This document shows positions 46,136 through 55,031 of a stretch of DNA of 64,000 nt, in pieces. A program made the position numbers and the translations under genes. The DNA comes from an uncultured Prevotellaceae bacterium (GTDB taxonomy: Bacteria > Bacteroidota > Bacteroidia > Bacteroidales > Bacteroidaceae), in contig OMWC01000002.1 in NCBI GenBank assembly GCA_900314655.1, positions 1-64,000 of the forward strand, given 5' to 3'. The notes beneath the pieces are model-generated. The model was not told the DNA's origin. It made no database searches and saw only the letters and a list, made by a program, of their open reading frames with translations. Positions within the stretch are counted from its first letter, which is position 1; the number at the start of each line of letters is the position of its first letter.

Positions 46136-47044
46136 TTAAAGATTATTGACGATGGGGGCTGCCTTTTCGCGGATGCGGGCGGCTACTTCGGGCTGCAGTT
46201 CGGTGAGTGGGGGCAGCATGTGTTCTTCGCAGAGTCCGCACATTTTCATGATGACTTTCAGTCCAGCCAGGCTCTCGCCTAAGGTGAGGCCTTCGGTATT
46301 AATCTTGCCGATCTCGATGGTCTCTTGTTGCAGGCGTTCGCACTCGGCCATGTCGCCGTTGATGCCGGCTTCGTAGAGGTCTTGGTACATCTGCGGCAGA
46401 TAGTTGCCCACACTTGGCACGATGCCGTCGGCTCCATTCTTCAGCGAAACGGCCGAATTGGCGGCACATCCGCAGAAGTATGAGAAGTCTTCGCGGTCGG
46501 CAAAGAGTTTCAGGGCTTCTTCCAGACGGGGCACGTTGTTCTCCGAATCCTTCAGTCCCACGATGTTGGGATGATGGCTCAGCCGCTCAATCACGTCCAG
46601 CGGAATGCTCATGTGGGTGGTGATGGTGATGTTGTAGAGCATCAGGGGCACCTTGAGCGCATCTGCCAGCGTCAGGTAGTAGTTCTCCATCTGGGCGGGA
46701 GTCAGCGCGTAGTAAGAGGGCAGGGTAGCGGCAATCACGTCGGCACCGGCCTCGACGAAACGCTCAGCGGCAGCCAGTTGCTCGCTCACGCAGTTGCCTG
46801 CCAGTCCGGTATAGATGGTGACGCGTCCCTGAGCGGCTTTCTTGGCGGCGGCAATCATCTGTACTCCGCCCTCGGTGCTCACGGAATTGCCTTCGCCGGT
46901 GGTTCCCATAATGAGGGGAGCCACGCCACAACGGGCCATATTGTCAACAATACGTTCTACGGCAAGGGTGTCGATACTTCCATCCTTGCTTACAGGAGTC
47001 ACCATGGGCACTACCACGCCATGGTATTTCTTCATTTTCTTCAT
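46136..47044 (-). CDS. DapA/NanA-family lyase
   Basis: TIM-barrel class I aldolase family member (302 residues). The Schiff-base lysine is Lys165 in VGLKDSENN and the partner tyrosine Tyr137 in MLYNIT; GTTGEGNS binds the substrate carboxylate. The sequence YNIT instead of YNVP or YNIP suggests it is neither the lysine-pathway enzyme nor sialate lyase. As first gene of an operon with symporter, PdxA-type dehydrogenase and DUF1537 kinase, it probably cleaves or dehydrates an acid-sugar-type substrate. Confidence 0.85.
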   Translation of the reverse strand: MKKMKKYHGVVVPMVTPVSKDGSIDTLAVERIVDNMARCGVAPLIMGTTGEGNSVSTEGGVQMIAAAKKAAQGRVTIYTGLAGNCVSEQLAAAERFVEAGADVIAATLPSYYALTPAQMENYYLTLADALKVPLMLYNITITTHMSIPLDVIERLSHHPNIVGLKDSENNVPRLEEALKLFADREDFSYFCGCAANSAVSLKNGADGIVPSVGNYLPQMYQDLYEAGINGDMAECERLQQETIEIGKINTEGLTLGESLAGLKVIMKMCGLCEEHMLPPLTELQPEVAARIREKAAPIVNNL

Positions 47045-47110
47045 TCTGTTTTTTTGATTTGTTAGTCTTTATTTATGAAATGACGGTGAAAGGCTCTCTT
47101 TGTACCCACC

Positions 47111-47144
47111 AAAAAGAGGGGCGGCTCAAAGAAAAGCCGTCCCT
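47111..47144 (-). terminator. Terminator of pgk
   Basis: Arms 47117-47126 and 47135-47144 pair over ten bases with one G-T. On the minus strand the hairpin is followed by CTTTTT. It lies 37 bases beyond the pgk stop. Confidence 0.8.
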
Positions 47145-47180
47145 CAATCCTGAAATAAGTTGAATAATAAGTTAGTTGTA

Positions 47181-48449
47181 TTATTCGTTGATAGCTGCCA
47201 CACCGGGAAGCACCTTGCCCTCGATGGCCTCAAGCAGAGCACCACCACCGGTAGAGATGTAGCTTACCTGGTCGGCCAGACCAAACTTGTTGACGCAAGC
47301 CACGGAGTCACCACCGCCGATCAGCGAGAATGCACCTTCCTTGGTGGCCTTGGCAATAGCCTCACCGATAGCGCGGCTTCCGGGAGTGAACTCATCGCAC
47401 TCGAACACACCGGCAGGACCGTTCCAAAGGATGGTCTTGGCGCCCTCGATAGCCTTGGCGAAAGCCTTCTGGCTCTCAGGACCGGCATCTACACCCTCGA
47501 ATCCGTCGGGAACCTCAGTGGCGGGACAAGTGATGATCTCAGCACCTTCCTTCACGGTCATCGTTCCGAAGTCGAGGCCGTTGGTAGCGGTGCAATCGCT
47601 GCCGAGCACCAGTTCCACGCCGTTCTTCTTGGCCAGTTCCTCAACGCCCAGGGCAACGTCCAGCTTGTCGAGCTCAACGATAGAGTTACCAATCTTGCCG
47701 TCGTGAGCCTTTGCGAAGGTGTAAGTCATACCGCCGCAAAGAATCAGCTTGTCAACCTTGCCGAGCAGGTTCTCAATGATACCGATCTTGGTAGAAACCT
47801 TCGAACCACCCATGATAGCCACGAAGGGGCGCTTGATGTTGCCGAGAACGGCGTCAACTGCCTTCACTTCCTTCTCCATCAGATAGCCCAGCATGCGGCT
47901 GTCCTTGTCGAAGAACTCATCGATTACGGCTGTTGAAGCGTGCTTGCGGTGAGCTGTTCCGAAAGCGTCCATCACGTAAGCGTCAGCATAGGAAGCCAGC
48001 TTCTTGGCGAATTCCTTCTGGCTGGCCTTCATGGCCTTCTTGGCCTCGTCGTATTCGGGAGTTCCCTTCTCCACGCCTACGGGCTTGCCTTCCTCCTCGG
48101 GATAGTAGCGCAGGTTCTCCAGCAGCAGAGCCTCGCCCATCTTCAGGGCAGCAGCCTCTTCTGAAGCGTTGGCGCAATCAGCAGCAAATTTCACGTCAAC
48201 ACCGAGAGCCTTGCTCACGGCGGGAACGATCTGCTTCAATGACAGTTTGGGATTAACCTTACCCTTGGGCTTGCCCATGTGAGACATCATGATGACAGCA
48301 CCGCCGTCAGCGAGAATCTTCTTCAGCGTGGGAAGAGCACCGCGGATGCGGGTGTCGTCGGTTACATTACCATTTTCATCGAGGGGCACATTGAAGTCCA
48401 CACGAACGATTGCCTTCTTACCGGCAAAGTTAAATTGATCAATTGTCAT
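47181..48449 (-). CDS. pgk: Phosphoglycerate kinase
   Basis: Glycolytic enzyme transferring phosphate from 1,3-bisphosphoglycerate to ADP, 422 residues, usual size. Family landmarks: [21 protein letters not shown] near the start, [23 protein letters not shown], and the nucleotide-binding GGGDSVACV near the end. It is monocistronic, with a TAACTTTG box on the minus strand at 48499-48506 and a clear terminator. Confidence 0.97.
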   Translation of the reverse strand: MTIDQFNFAGKKAIVRVDFNVPLDENGNVTDDTRIRGALPTLKKILADGGAVIMMSHMGKPKGKVNPKLSLKQIVPAVSKALGVDVKFAADCANASEEAAALKMGEALLLENLRYYPEEEGKPVGVEKGTPEYDEAKKAMKASQKEFAKKLASYADAYVMDAFGTAHRKHASTAVIDEFFDKDSRMLGYLMEKEVKAVDAVLGNIKRPFVAIMGGSKVSTKIGIIENLLGKVDKLILCGGMTYTFAKAHDGKIGNSIVELDKLDVALGVEELAKKNGVELVLGSDCTATNGLDFGTMTVKEGAEIITCPATEVPDGFEGVDAGPESQKAFAKAIEGAKTILWNGPAGVFECDEFTPGSRAIGEAIAKATKEGAFSLIGGGDSVACVNKFGLADQVSYISTGGGALLEAIEGKVLPGVAAINE

Positions 48450-48608
48450 AATACCTTAATAATTTATGATGTTAATACCTTATTCTATATAAGCACGGCA
48501 AAGTTACAATAAAAAGTTGGAATTAGTAAGCACCGGGCTTATAAATTCAAACTTTTTTGCAGTTCGCCGCATTAAATGTAACGTATGGTTTGCAATTAAT
48601 ACTGTCAA

Positions 48609-49226
48609 TCAACGCTTCAAGTCAAGACCCAGGCGTATGCCGTCGTAGTTCTTGGTCAGTTCGCCTACGCTGTTGAGCGTGGTGTTGCCGCTGATGGCAG
48701 CTACCGTCTGAAGGGCAGAAAGCAGTTTCTTTGACTCAAATAGCAGGGAGATGCCCTGGGCATTGCGGTTCACGTAGCCCTTGATGTTGAGCAGCAGCGT
48801 CTTCATCTGGATGCTCTGGTCCGCGGGGTTGAAAGTGTAGGTTCCGCTCAGAGGATGGCCGTCGATCTTTCCGGCAAACTGACCGTTCTCGGCAAACTGA
48901 AAATACGTGTTGGCAGTCGTGATGCCGAGTTTCTGATAGGTCGGCGTCAGCTCTTCCTTGGCTCGCGTGGCAGCGATGTGTCCGCCGGCCTTGGCAAGGA
49001 GATTCTCCGTGGTAAAGGCACAGCCGGGCTGATAGTACGACCAGTTGCCCACGAGGTCGGCCTGCGTGAGCTTGTTGTAACCGATTACGTCGTAGATGAT
49101 GTTTGAAATGGTGTTTGCATTGGTGGCTGCTCCGAGAATGGAACCGAGCATGTTGCCGTTCTGGCCTCCCATGCAGCTGCAGAGTGCAAATACGGCACTG
49201 GCTGCAAATAGCGAGATTTTCTTCAT
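48609..49226 (-). CDS. DUF4923 family lipoprotein
   Basis: Predicted lipoprotein of 205 residues: the signal peptide ends FALCSC, so Cys18 would be lipidated. The mature part matches the DUF4923 family of Bacteroidales, a lipocalin-like beta-barrel pattern with VGNWSYYQPGCAF and GTYTFNPADQSIQM. Function is unknown; probably on the envelope. It has its own TAGATTTG-type promoter box upstream on the minus strand and is divergent from ridA. Confidence 0.8.
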   Translation of the reverse strand: MKKISLFAASAVFALCSCMGGQNGNMLGSILGAATNANTISNIIYDVIGYNKLTQADLVGNWSYYQPGCAFTTENLLAKAGGHIAATRAKEELTPTYQKLGITTANTYFQFAENGQFAGKIDGHPLSGTYTFNPADQSIQMKTLLLNIKGYVNRNAQGISLLFESKKLLSALQTVAAISGNTTLNSVGELTKNYDGIRLGLDLKR

Positions 49227-49327
49227 TGTTATTGTAAATAGTATGATTTATTTTGCAAATCTACGAGATTATTTTTAAAAATCCAAAATCCTTACACTTT
49301 TTTCAATCGATTTCAGATAAAAAAGCG

Positions 49328-49335
49328 TATCTTTG
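49328..49335 (+). promoter_or_regulatory. -7 promoter box of ridA-queC
   Basis: TATCTTTG, 26 bases before the ridA ATG. Confidence 0.6.
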
Positions 49336-49361
49336 CACGGAATATTTAAAATAAATGCAAT

Positions 49362-49736
49362 ATGAAAGCAATCAAGACAGATAATGCGCCTGCGGCCATT
49401 GGCCCTTACAGTCAGGCTATTGAAACCGGCGGACTGGTATTTGCCAGCGGACAACTTCCCATCAACCCCGCAACGGGTGCGTTTCCTGAGGGCATCAAAG
49501 AGCAGACCCGCCAATGCCTCACCAATGCGAAGGCCATCCTGGAGGCTGCCGGACTGAGTATGAAGAACGTGGTGAAGACCACGGTGCTGCTGGCCGACAT
49601 TGCCGATTTTGCGGCCATGAACGAGGTCTATGCAGAGTTTTTCGAAGAGCCCTATCCGGCTCGTAGCGCCTTTGCTGTGAAGGCCGTGCCTAAGGGCGCA
49701 CTCGTAGAAATAGAATGTATTGCAGAGAAGAAATGA
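49362..49736 (+). CDS. ridA: RidA family enamine/imine deaminase
   Basis: Small cytoplasmic protein of 124 residues that hydrolyses reactive 2-aminoacrylate and similar imines made by PLP enzymes. Typical blocks are APAAIGPYSQAIETGGLVF and the C-terminal ARSAFAVKAVPKGALVEIEC, containing the arginine that binds substrate. Its stop overlaps queC by four bases (ATGA). Confidence 0.93.
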   Translation: MKAIKTDNAPAAIGPYSQAIETGGLVFASGQLPINPATGAFPEGIKEQTRQCLTNAKAILEAAGLSMKNVVKTTVLLADIADFAAMNEVYAEFFEEPYPARSAFAVKAVPKGALVEIECIAEKK

Positions 49737-50386
49737 AAGACAGTATCCTGATCCTGAGCGGTGGAATGGATTCCACCACGCTTCTTTATGATTACCGGGA
49801 GCGCATCGCGCTGGCCATTTCGTTCAACTACGGCAGTAACCACAACGACCGCGAGATACCCTTTGCCGAATATCATTGCCAGCAGTTAGGCATCGAGCAC
49901 ATCACGATTCCGCTGGCATTCATGGGCGAATATTTCAAGAGTTCACTCCTGGAAGGCTCTGATGCCATTCCCGAAGGCCATTATGCCGAAGAGAATATGA
50001 AGTCAACGGTGGTTCCGTTCCGCAACGGCATCATGCTCGCCATTGCAGCCGGCATGGCCGAAAGTCGCGGCCTGAAATATGTGATGATGGCCAATCACGG
50101 GGGTGACCACACGATCTATCCCGATTGCCGTCCGGAGTTCGTGAAGGCCATGAGCGAAGCCACCCGAACCGGCACTTTCCCGGGCATCGAGATTCTGGCG
50201 CCCTATACCAACATCACCAAAGGCGACATTGCCCGCCGCGGCAAGGAATTGGGTATCGACTACACGAAGACGTGGAGTTGCTACAAGGGTGGTGAGCATC
50301 ATTGCGGCAAATGCGGCACCTGCGTGGAGCGCAAGGAAGCCCTTGCAGAAGCCGGTATAGAGGATTTCACCATCTACGACGACTAA
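49733..50386 (+). CDS. queC: 7-cyano-7-deazaguanine synthase
   Basis: ATP-dependent enzyme (217 residues) that converts 7-carboxy-7-deazaguanine to preQ0 in queuosine synthesis. The PP-loop is SGGMDSTT near the N-terminus; the zinc cysteines are in CYKGGEHHCGKCGTC near the C-terminus. The ATG at 49733, overlapping the ridA stop, is chosen over an upstream in-frame start inside ridA. It feeds the pathway used by tgt at 19.8 kb. Confidence 0.94.
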   Translation: MKDSILILSGGMDSTTLLYDYRERIALAISFNYGSNHNDREIPFAEYHCQQLGIEHITIPLAFMGEYFKSSLLEGSDAIPEGHYAEENMKSTVVPFRNGIMLAIAAGMAESRGLKYVMMANHGGDHTIYPDCRPEFVKAMSEATRTGTFPGIEILAPYTNITKGDIARRGKELGIDYTKTWSCYKGGEHHCGKCGTCVERKEALAEAGIEDFTIYDD

Positions 50387-50390
50387 AACG

Positions 50391-50516
50391 AAAGTATCAT
50401 CCGTTGCCTTCCAGCGGATGATACTTTGCTTTTCAACGGATGATACTTTGACCTCCAACGGATGATACTTTGAAGGCCATCGGATGATACTTTGGAAGGC
50501 AACGGATGATACTTTA
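50391..50516 (+). repeat. Array D of 22-bp units (five copies plus one inverted partial copy)
   Basis: Cores GGATGATACTTTG start at 50416, 50438, 50460, 50482 and 50504, 22 bases apart; the last reads CTTTA instead of CTTTG. A partial inverted copy (AAAGTATCATCC) opens the array at 50391. It lies between the convergent genes queC and the TonB receptor. The altered base in the last copy creates the receptor stop codon. Confidence 0.9.
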
Positions 50517-52607
50517 GAATCGGGCAATGATGCCTGCCGTAAACCAGAATCCTGGTTGCGGTACATTGCCATAATCCACATAATCCTTTTTATTTAGCAG
50601 ATTGTTGGCCTCTGCGTAGATGTCGTATCGGGGTGCATTCCACGACAGGCGGGCATCCATGAGCGAGTAGGGGGCGTAGTCCTGTATTTGGTCCTGCATG
50701 TCGGTATAGCTGCCGGCGCGATCCTGAAAACGGTATTTCACGTTCAGATTCAGCTGGCTGACAAGATGCAGCTGCAGCGAGGCCACCAGCTTGTGGCGCA
50801 GGTATTCCAGTTTCGACTGCGACTTGATCTGCTCTTCGTTCTGGTCTTTCTCCTGATTCATGTAGCAATACGACAAGTCAAGTTTTTTCAACACGTCTTG
50901 CTGCGGTATCCACGCCTTGAAATCGAAGTGCAGGATGGCTTCCAGTCCGAGCATGTTGACCTTCGTATAGTTCATGCTTTTCCACACGGGTTCAGCATCG
51001 CTCGTGTTCATAATCCAGTCGATCATGTTGCGCGTGTGGTGATAGAATCCGCTGACGCTGGCCTGCATCGTTCTTGACTGGTACTTGATACCCGTTTCTA
51101 CGGCAGAGAGTTCTTCGGGCTTCAGGTATTTGTCGGCCTTGTGGCCACCCACGCTGTAGTACAGTTCGGTGACGGAGGGCATCCTCAACGAGGTGTTCCA
51201 TGAGGCATAGAGCTTCCAATTCTCAGAGAATCGGTAGCTGGCATCCACGCCTGGATAGAGTTTAAAGTTCATCTCGTTCCATGTATTCTTAACGGCAATG
51301 AAACCAGCACTTAACGTGAATCGGTTCAACAGGATGTTATGTTCCAGATGGAAGCTGATGTTGGAGCGGTTAAGTCCGAATTCGTAGTCGCGGTCTGTTC
51401 CGCTGATATGTTTTGTGTGGTTGAGAGGTTCTCCGAGATTTCCGCTGATCACATCCTCGTTTCGGAATTCTGCACCCAGGGCCGTGCGGCCCAACGCCCA
51501 GTCGAACCAGCTGTTCAGATTCACACCGAACACATCGGAGCGGTGATAGTTGAACGGATACTTGTCCGAGGCATTGCGGATAAGTTCGAAACGGTCCTGC
51601 GAGCGGTTCCAGTAGATAGCCGGCTTAAAGTGAAACCAGCCGCCCTTTGTTTTAGCTTGGATGGCCGTGAACCACTTGGTGGTCTTCTCGTATTGGTTGT
51701 CAAACTTTTTGCTATAGAATGTGTTGCTGCCGAAGCCTTTCGTGGAGAGTCCGGCGTGCCATCTCACTTGCAGACTCTGGTCTTCGAAGCGTCCCTGATA
51801 GAATGCTTTTCCGCCGCTGTAGTCCATGTTCAGTCCACCGTCCTTATTTCGGCTGTAACCATCGCTGCGGGTGAACGAAGCGCTCAGTTGATTGCTCCAA
51901 CGGCCGCTGGAGATGTTTCCGTAACCTCCTGCGGAGAGATAGCCGAACGATCCGCCTTCCATGTGGAGGGTGGCTTCGCGGGATGATCCTGCTGTTCTGG
52001 TTATTCCAGAAGTTCCGGAATTCCTGGTAACAATGTTGATGGCTCCTGCCAGACTGGAAGTTCCATAGACTCTGCCGGCGGGACCCTCAAGCACTTCGAT
52101 GCGCTCTATCTCGCTGATATCTACGGGGAAATCAAAACTGTTGTGACCGGTCTGCGGATCGCAGATGTTGATGCCGTTGAGCAGGATGGTGATTTGCTCT
52201 TGGGTTCCTCCTCGGATTCCGATGTCGGTCTGCGCGCCAATGGGCCCTCGCTGGCGGACATCCACTCCTGCTGCATACTTGAGCAAATCGTTAATACTTT
52301 GTACTGGCGCCGCCTGAATCTCGTCGCGGCTCAGCACAGTGACCATTCTCGCCGCTTGCCCTAACGCAAGCGGGGCACGCGAGCCCGAGACTTCCACGTC
52401 GTCGAGCACGACCTCATATTGAGGCTGGTCTTTCTCGGTCAGATCCGTGCGGATGCTGACGCCGTCGGCTTTGGCATAGGTGAGCGTAGCCACACTCAGT
52501 GTGCCCACAATCACCTCGCGGCCCAGACAGCTGAAGAGCGAATAGCCCTTGTTGCTGAACTGCTTAAAGCGCAAGACCTCGCGTTTGTTAAAGATTGATT
52601 TGTACAT
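50514..52607 (-). CDS. TonB-dependent outer-membrane receptor
   Basis: Outer-membrane gated channel of 697 residues, BtuB/CirA-like. A signal-like N-terminus (about 1-45) is followed by a plug domain with VLSRDEIQAAPVQSINDLLKYAAGVDVRQ and IRGGTQEQITILLNG, then a 22-strand-type barrel ending in FTAGIIARF. The ligand is unknown; no cobalamin riboswitch fold is seen in the short leader. The ATG at 52607 is chosen because the longer frame runs through the promoter. A hairpin with a T-run sits between promoter and start. Confidence 0.88.
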   Translation of the reverse strand: MYKSIFNKREVLRFKQFSNKGYSLFSCLGREVIVGTLSVATLTYAKADGVSIRTDLTEKDQPQYEVVLDDVEVSGSRAPLALGQAARMVTVLSRDEIQAAPVQSINDLLKYAAGVDVRQRGPIGAQTDIGIRGGTQEQITILLNGINICDPQTGHNSFDFPVDISEIERIEVLEGPAGRVYGTSSLAGAINIVTRNSGTSGITRTAGSSREATLHMEGGSFGYLSAGGYGNISSGRWSNQLSASFTRSDGYSRNKDGGLNMDYSGGKAFYQGRFEDQSLQVRWHAGLSTKGFGSNTFYSKKFDNQYEKTTKWFTAIQAKTKGGWFHFKPAIYWNRSQDRFELIRNASDKYPFNYHRSDVFGVNLNSWFDWALGRTALGAEFRNEDVISGNLGEPLNHTKHISGTDRDYEFGLNRSNISFHLEHNILLNRFTLSAGFIAVKNTWNEMNFKLYPGVDASYRFSENWKLYASWNTSLRMPSVTELYYSVGGHKADKYLKPEELSAVETGIKYQSRTMQASVSGFYHHTRNMIDWIMNTSDAEPVWKSMNYTKVNMLGLEAILHFDFKAWIPQQDVLKKLDLSYCYMNQEKDQNEEQIKSQSKLEYLRHKLVASLQLHLVSQLNLNVKYRFQDRAGSYTDMQDQIQDYAPYSLMDARLSWNAPRYDIYAEANNLLNKKDYVDYGNVPQPGFWFTAGIIARF

Positions 52608-52615
52608 AATTTTAT

Positions 52616-52658
52616 TAAAAAATCCGCCCTGCTGTCGTGCAGAGCGGATGCAAAGGTA
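52616..52658 (-). promoter_or_regulatory. Promoter and terminator-like hairpin in the TonB receptor leader
   Basis: The minus strand reads TACCTTTG (52651-52658), then an 11-bp hairpin (arms 52639-52649 and 52622-52632, ATCCGC...GCGGAT), then TTTTTT. The hairpin starts at about the predicted transcript start and ends 14 bases before the ATG. Confidence 0.6.
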
Positions 52659-52701
52659 CGAAAAATCTTCCAAATAGCCGCATCAATCAGCCATTAATTC
52701 T

Positions 52702-53955
52702 TTAATCGAAGAATCCCGGTTGCTTGTATTCAATGCCGAGTTCGCGGTCAACGGTGGCCAGGATTCCCTGTACCTGTCCGAGGGCGAACATACGTCCGAG
52801 CAGGGTATAGCCTGCATTGTGGCCGTGGCTCGACTCGTCCATGATGCCGCCGGGTTCGTCGGTGAAGGTCATGCCGTGGTCCACGCGCATGGGTAGGCTG
52901 GGATTCTCTTTTTCAAAGATACGGCACAATTCGATGATATCGGCACGTCCTCCCAGGTGGCTGGCCTCAGTGAAGTCGCCGTTGGGGAAGATGTGGCATG
53001 AACGCAAGTGAACGAAGTGGGTGCGTGAAGCAAACTTACGGGCCAGTTCCACCACGTTGTTGTAGGCTCCGGCCGAAAGGCTGCCTGCGCAGAAAGTCAG
53101 GCCGTTGTGCTTGTTGGGCACGGCATCAAGGAACCACTGGATATCCTCTTCCGTTCGCACGATGCGCGGCAATCCGAGGATTTCGATGGGGGGATCGTCG
53201 GGGTGTACGCACATGTTCATGTTGCACTCCTCACAGGTAGGCATGATGGCCTCCAGGAAGTATTTCATGTTGGCACGCAGCTGAGCCTTGTCGATGCCCT
53301 TATAGAGATCAAGGAACTCGCGGAACTTCTGGATAGGAGCTTCGTCGTTCTCGCTGAAGTTACCAGAGACGAATCCCTGGGTCTTGATGACGATGTTTTC
53401 CACCAGTTTATGGTCTTTCTCTGGCGTCATGGTCTTTGCCAGTTCATCGCATTCGGCCAACACATTGCGACCTTCGCCCCATCCCTCAGGGAATTTGAAC
53501 TTTGCCCACTCTTCGCGTGCGCCTTCGCGCTTCAAAATGTAGATGTCAAAATAGGCAAACTCGGCATAGTTGAAATAAAGGTTGGTGGCTCCGTTTGGAT
53601 TGTTGTGGAACAGGTCGGTGCGCGCCCAGTCGAGCACGGGCATGAAGTTGTAGCAGATGCAGTGGATGCCTTCGGCCGACAGGTTGCGCAGGCTCTCCTT
53701 GTAGACCTCTATCTGTTGGTCGCGGTCGGGACCGCCATACTTGATGGTCTCCACCACGGGCAGACTCTCCACCACGCTCCAGCGCATGCCGTAGGATTCA
53801 ATATACTCTCGCAGGTCGCGAATCTTCTCACGTGTCCACACTTCGCCGAGGGGCACGTCGTGCAGGGCCGTGACGATGCCCTCCACACCGATTTGTTTCA
53901 GCATGGCAAGCGTGATCTTGTCTTTCTTGCCAAACCATCTCCAAGTTCTTTCCAT
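52702..53955 (-). CDS. uxuA: Mannonate dehydratase
   Basis: Converts D-mannonate to 2-keto-3-deoxygluconate in hexuronate (glucuronate) breakdown; 417 residues. Family features include MERTWRWFGKKDKITLAMLKQ at the start and the metal-binding pattern with MCVHPDDPP, LRSCHIFPNGDF and MRVDHGMTF. It fits growth on glucuronate side chains of xylan. It follows rlmH by 38 bases on the same strand. Confidence 0.95.
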   Translation of the reverse strand: MERTWRWFGKKDKITLAMLKQIGVEGIVTALHDVPLGEVWTREKIRDLREYIESYGMRWSVVESLPVVETIKYGGPDRDQQIEVYKESLRNLSAEGIHCICYNFMPVLDWARTDLFHNNPNGATNLYFNYAEFAYFDIYILKREGAREEWAKFKFPEGWGEGRNVLAECDELAKTMTPEKDHKLVENIVIKTQGFVSGNFSENDEAPIQKFREFLDLYKGIDKAQLRANMKYFLEAIMPTCEECNMNMCVHPDDPPIEILGLPRIVRTEEDIQWFLDAVPNKHNGLTFCAGSLSAGAYNNVVELARKFASRTHFVHLRSCHIFPNGDFTEASHLGGRADIIELCRIFEKENPSLPMRVDHGMTFTDEPGGIMDESSHGHNAGYTLLGRMFALGQVQGILATVDRELGIEYKQPGFFD

Positions 53956-53993
53956 AGTCTTATGTCTTTAATGAGTAATAATGATTGTCGTTG

Positions 53994-54464
53994 CTATTCG
54001 TGGTGATAGGGCTCACCTTTAATAATAGTACAGGCGCGATAGATTTGCTCGGTGAAGATGAGCCTGACCATCTGGTGAGAGAAAGTCATCCGCGACAGAG
54101 AAACTTTCTCATTGGCCCGTTGGTACAGGGCAGGGGAGAAGCCATAGGGGCCGCCGATGATAAATACCAGCCGACGGGCTGAGAGTTGTTTCTTCTGCAG
54201 CCAGCTGGCAAACTCCAAGCTGCGCATTTCCACGCCGTGTTCATCCAGCAATACCACTGTGTCTGCAGGCTGCAGCAGTTTGAGAATCAGCTCGCCTTCA
54301 CGCTCTTTCTGCAGCTCCTCGGTCAGCGCTTTCGTGTTCTTCAGTTCTGGGATCGTTACCAGTTCGAACGGCATGTAGTGACCGATACGTTCCACGTAGT
54401 CGTTGATACCCGCCACGAAGTGCTTGTTGACCGTCTTGCCGACCAGAATCAGTAGTGTCTTCAC
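53994..54464 (-). CDS. rlmH: 23S rRNA pseudouridine-1915 N3-methyltransferase
   Basis: SPOUT-class methyltransferase (156 residues) that modifies helix 69 of 23S rRNA. Landmarks: LLDEHGVEMRSLEFA, IIGGPYGFS, and the C-terminal SRMTFSHQMVRLIFTEQIYRA. Normal length. It lies 17 bases after the DUF4491 gene. Confidence 0.95.
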   Translation of the reverse strand: MKTLLILVGKTVNKHFVAGINDYVERIGHYMPFELVTIPELKNTKALTEELQKEREGELILKLLQPADTVVLLDEHGVEMRSLEFASWLQKKQLSARRLVFIIGGPYGFSPALYQRANEKVSLSRMTFSHQMVRLIFTEQIYRACTIIKGEPYHHE

Positions 54465-54481
54465 AAATCTTTCAGTTTGCC

Positions 54482-54883
54482 TTAGTTCTCCTTGTAGGAA
54501 GCAGGATGAGGGGGATTGTCCTTGTATACGGGACAGAGGCTCTCGTTCTCGTCCATGTCTTCATATTCATGCTTACGCTTGGGGTTCATGGGGAACCATC
54601 CTTTCTTCACGCGCTTCTTCTGGGCAAAGAGTTCACCAATGCCCCACAGCAGTGAGGCTCCGCATACCCCGAAAATAGACGACATCACAATGCCCATCTT
54701 CTCTGACTCAAAGGCATTCGGAATGATGAATGCTGCGCAAATAAAAATGATTCCACCCACGAGCCAAAGCCACCAGTAGCGTGTCCCCGTGTAGTATTCA
54801 GTCTTAATCACCAGGGGGTGACACAAGCCGATAATCAGAAACGTACAGACGGCAATAATCACTCCCGTAAAATAGATTTCCAT
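54482..54883 (-). CDS. DUF4491 family membrane protein
   Basis: Small inner-membrane protein (133 residues) with three hydrophobic segments (about 6-28, 36-58, 64-85) and a charged C-terminal tail with KRKHEYEDMDENE. The first half matches DUF4491 (FTGVIIAVCTFLIIGLCHPLVIKTEYY). Function is unknown. It is first in a run with rlmH and uxuA. Confidence 0.8.
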   Translation of the reverse strand: MEIYFTGVIIAVCTFLIIGLCHPLVIKTEYYTGTRYWWLWLVGGIIFICAAFIIPNAFESEKMGIVMSSIFGVCGASLLWGIGELFAQKKRVKKGWFPMNPKRKHEYEDMDENESLCPVYKDNPPHPASYKEN

Positions 54884-54977
54884 ATCCGTTTATTATTTTT
54901 GCCCCCAAAATTACGTCAAAAAATCCAAATATCAAAACTTTTTTTGATGAACCTTTCGCAGATACAATAAAAAATAC

Positions 54978-54985
54978 TATCTTTG
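54978..54985 (+). promoter_or_regulatory. -7 promoter box of the phosphohexomutase gene
   Basis: TATCTTTG, 46 bases before the ATG at 55032. Confidence 0.6.
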
Positions 54986-55031
54986 TACACAAATCAAAAG
55001 AATTCAAATATCTAATTACACTAATTCTATT

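Noticed and set aside
52608-52700. Cobalamin riboswitch before the TonB receptor
   Set aside because: The leader is under 50 bases long and contains only one hairpin; far too short for the riboswitch fold.
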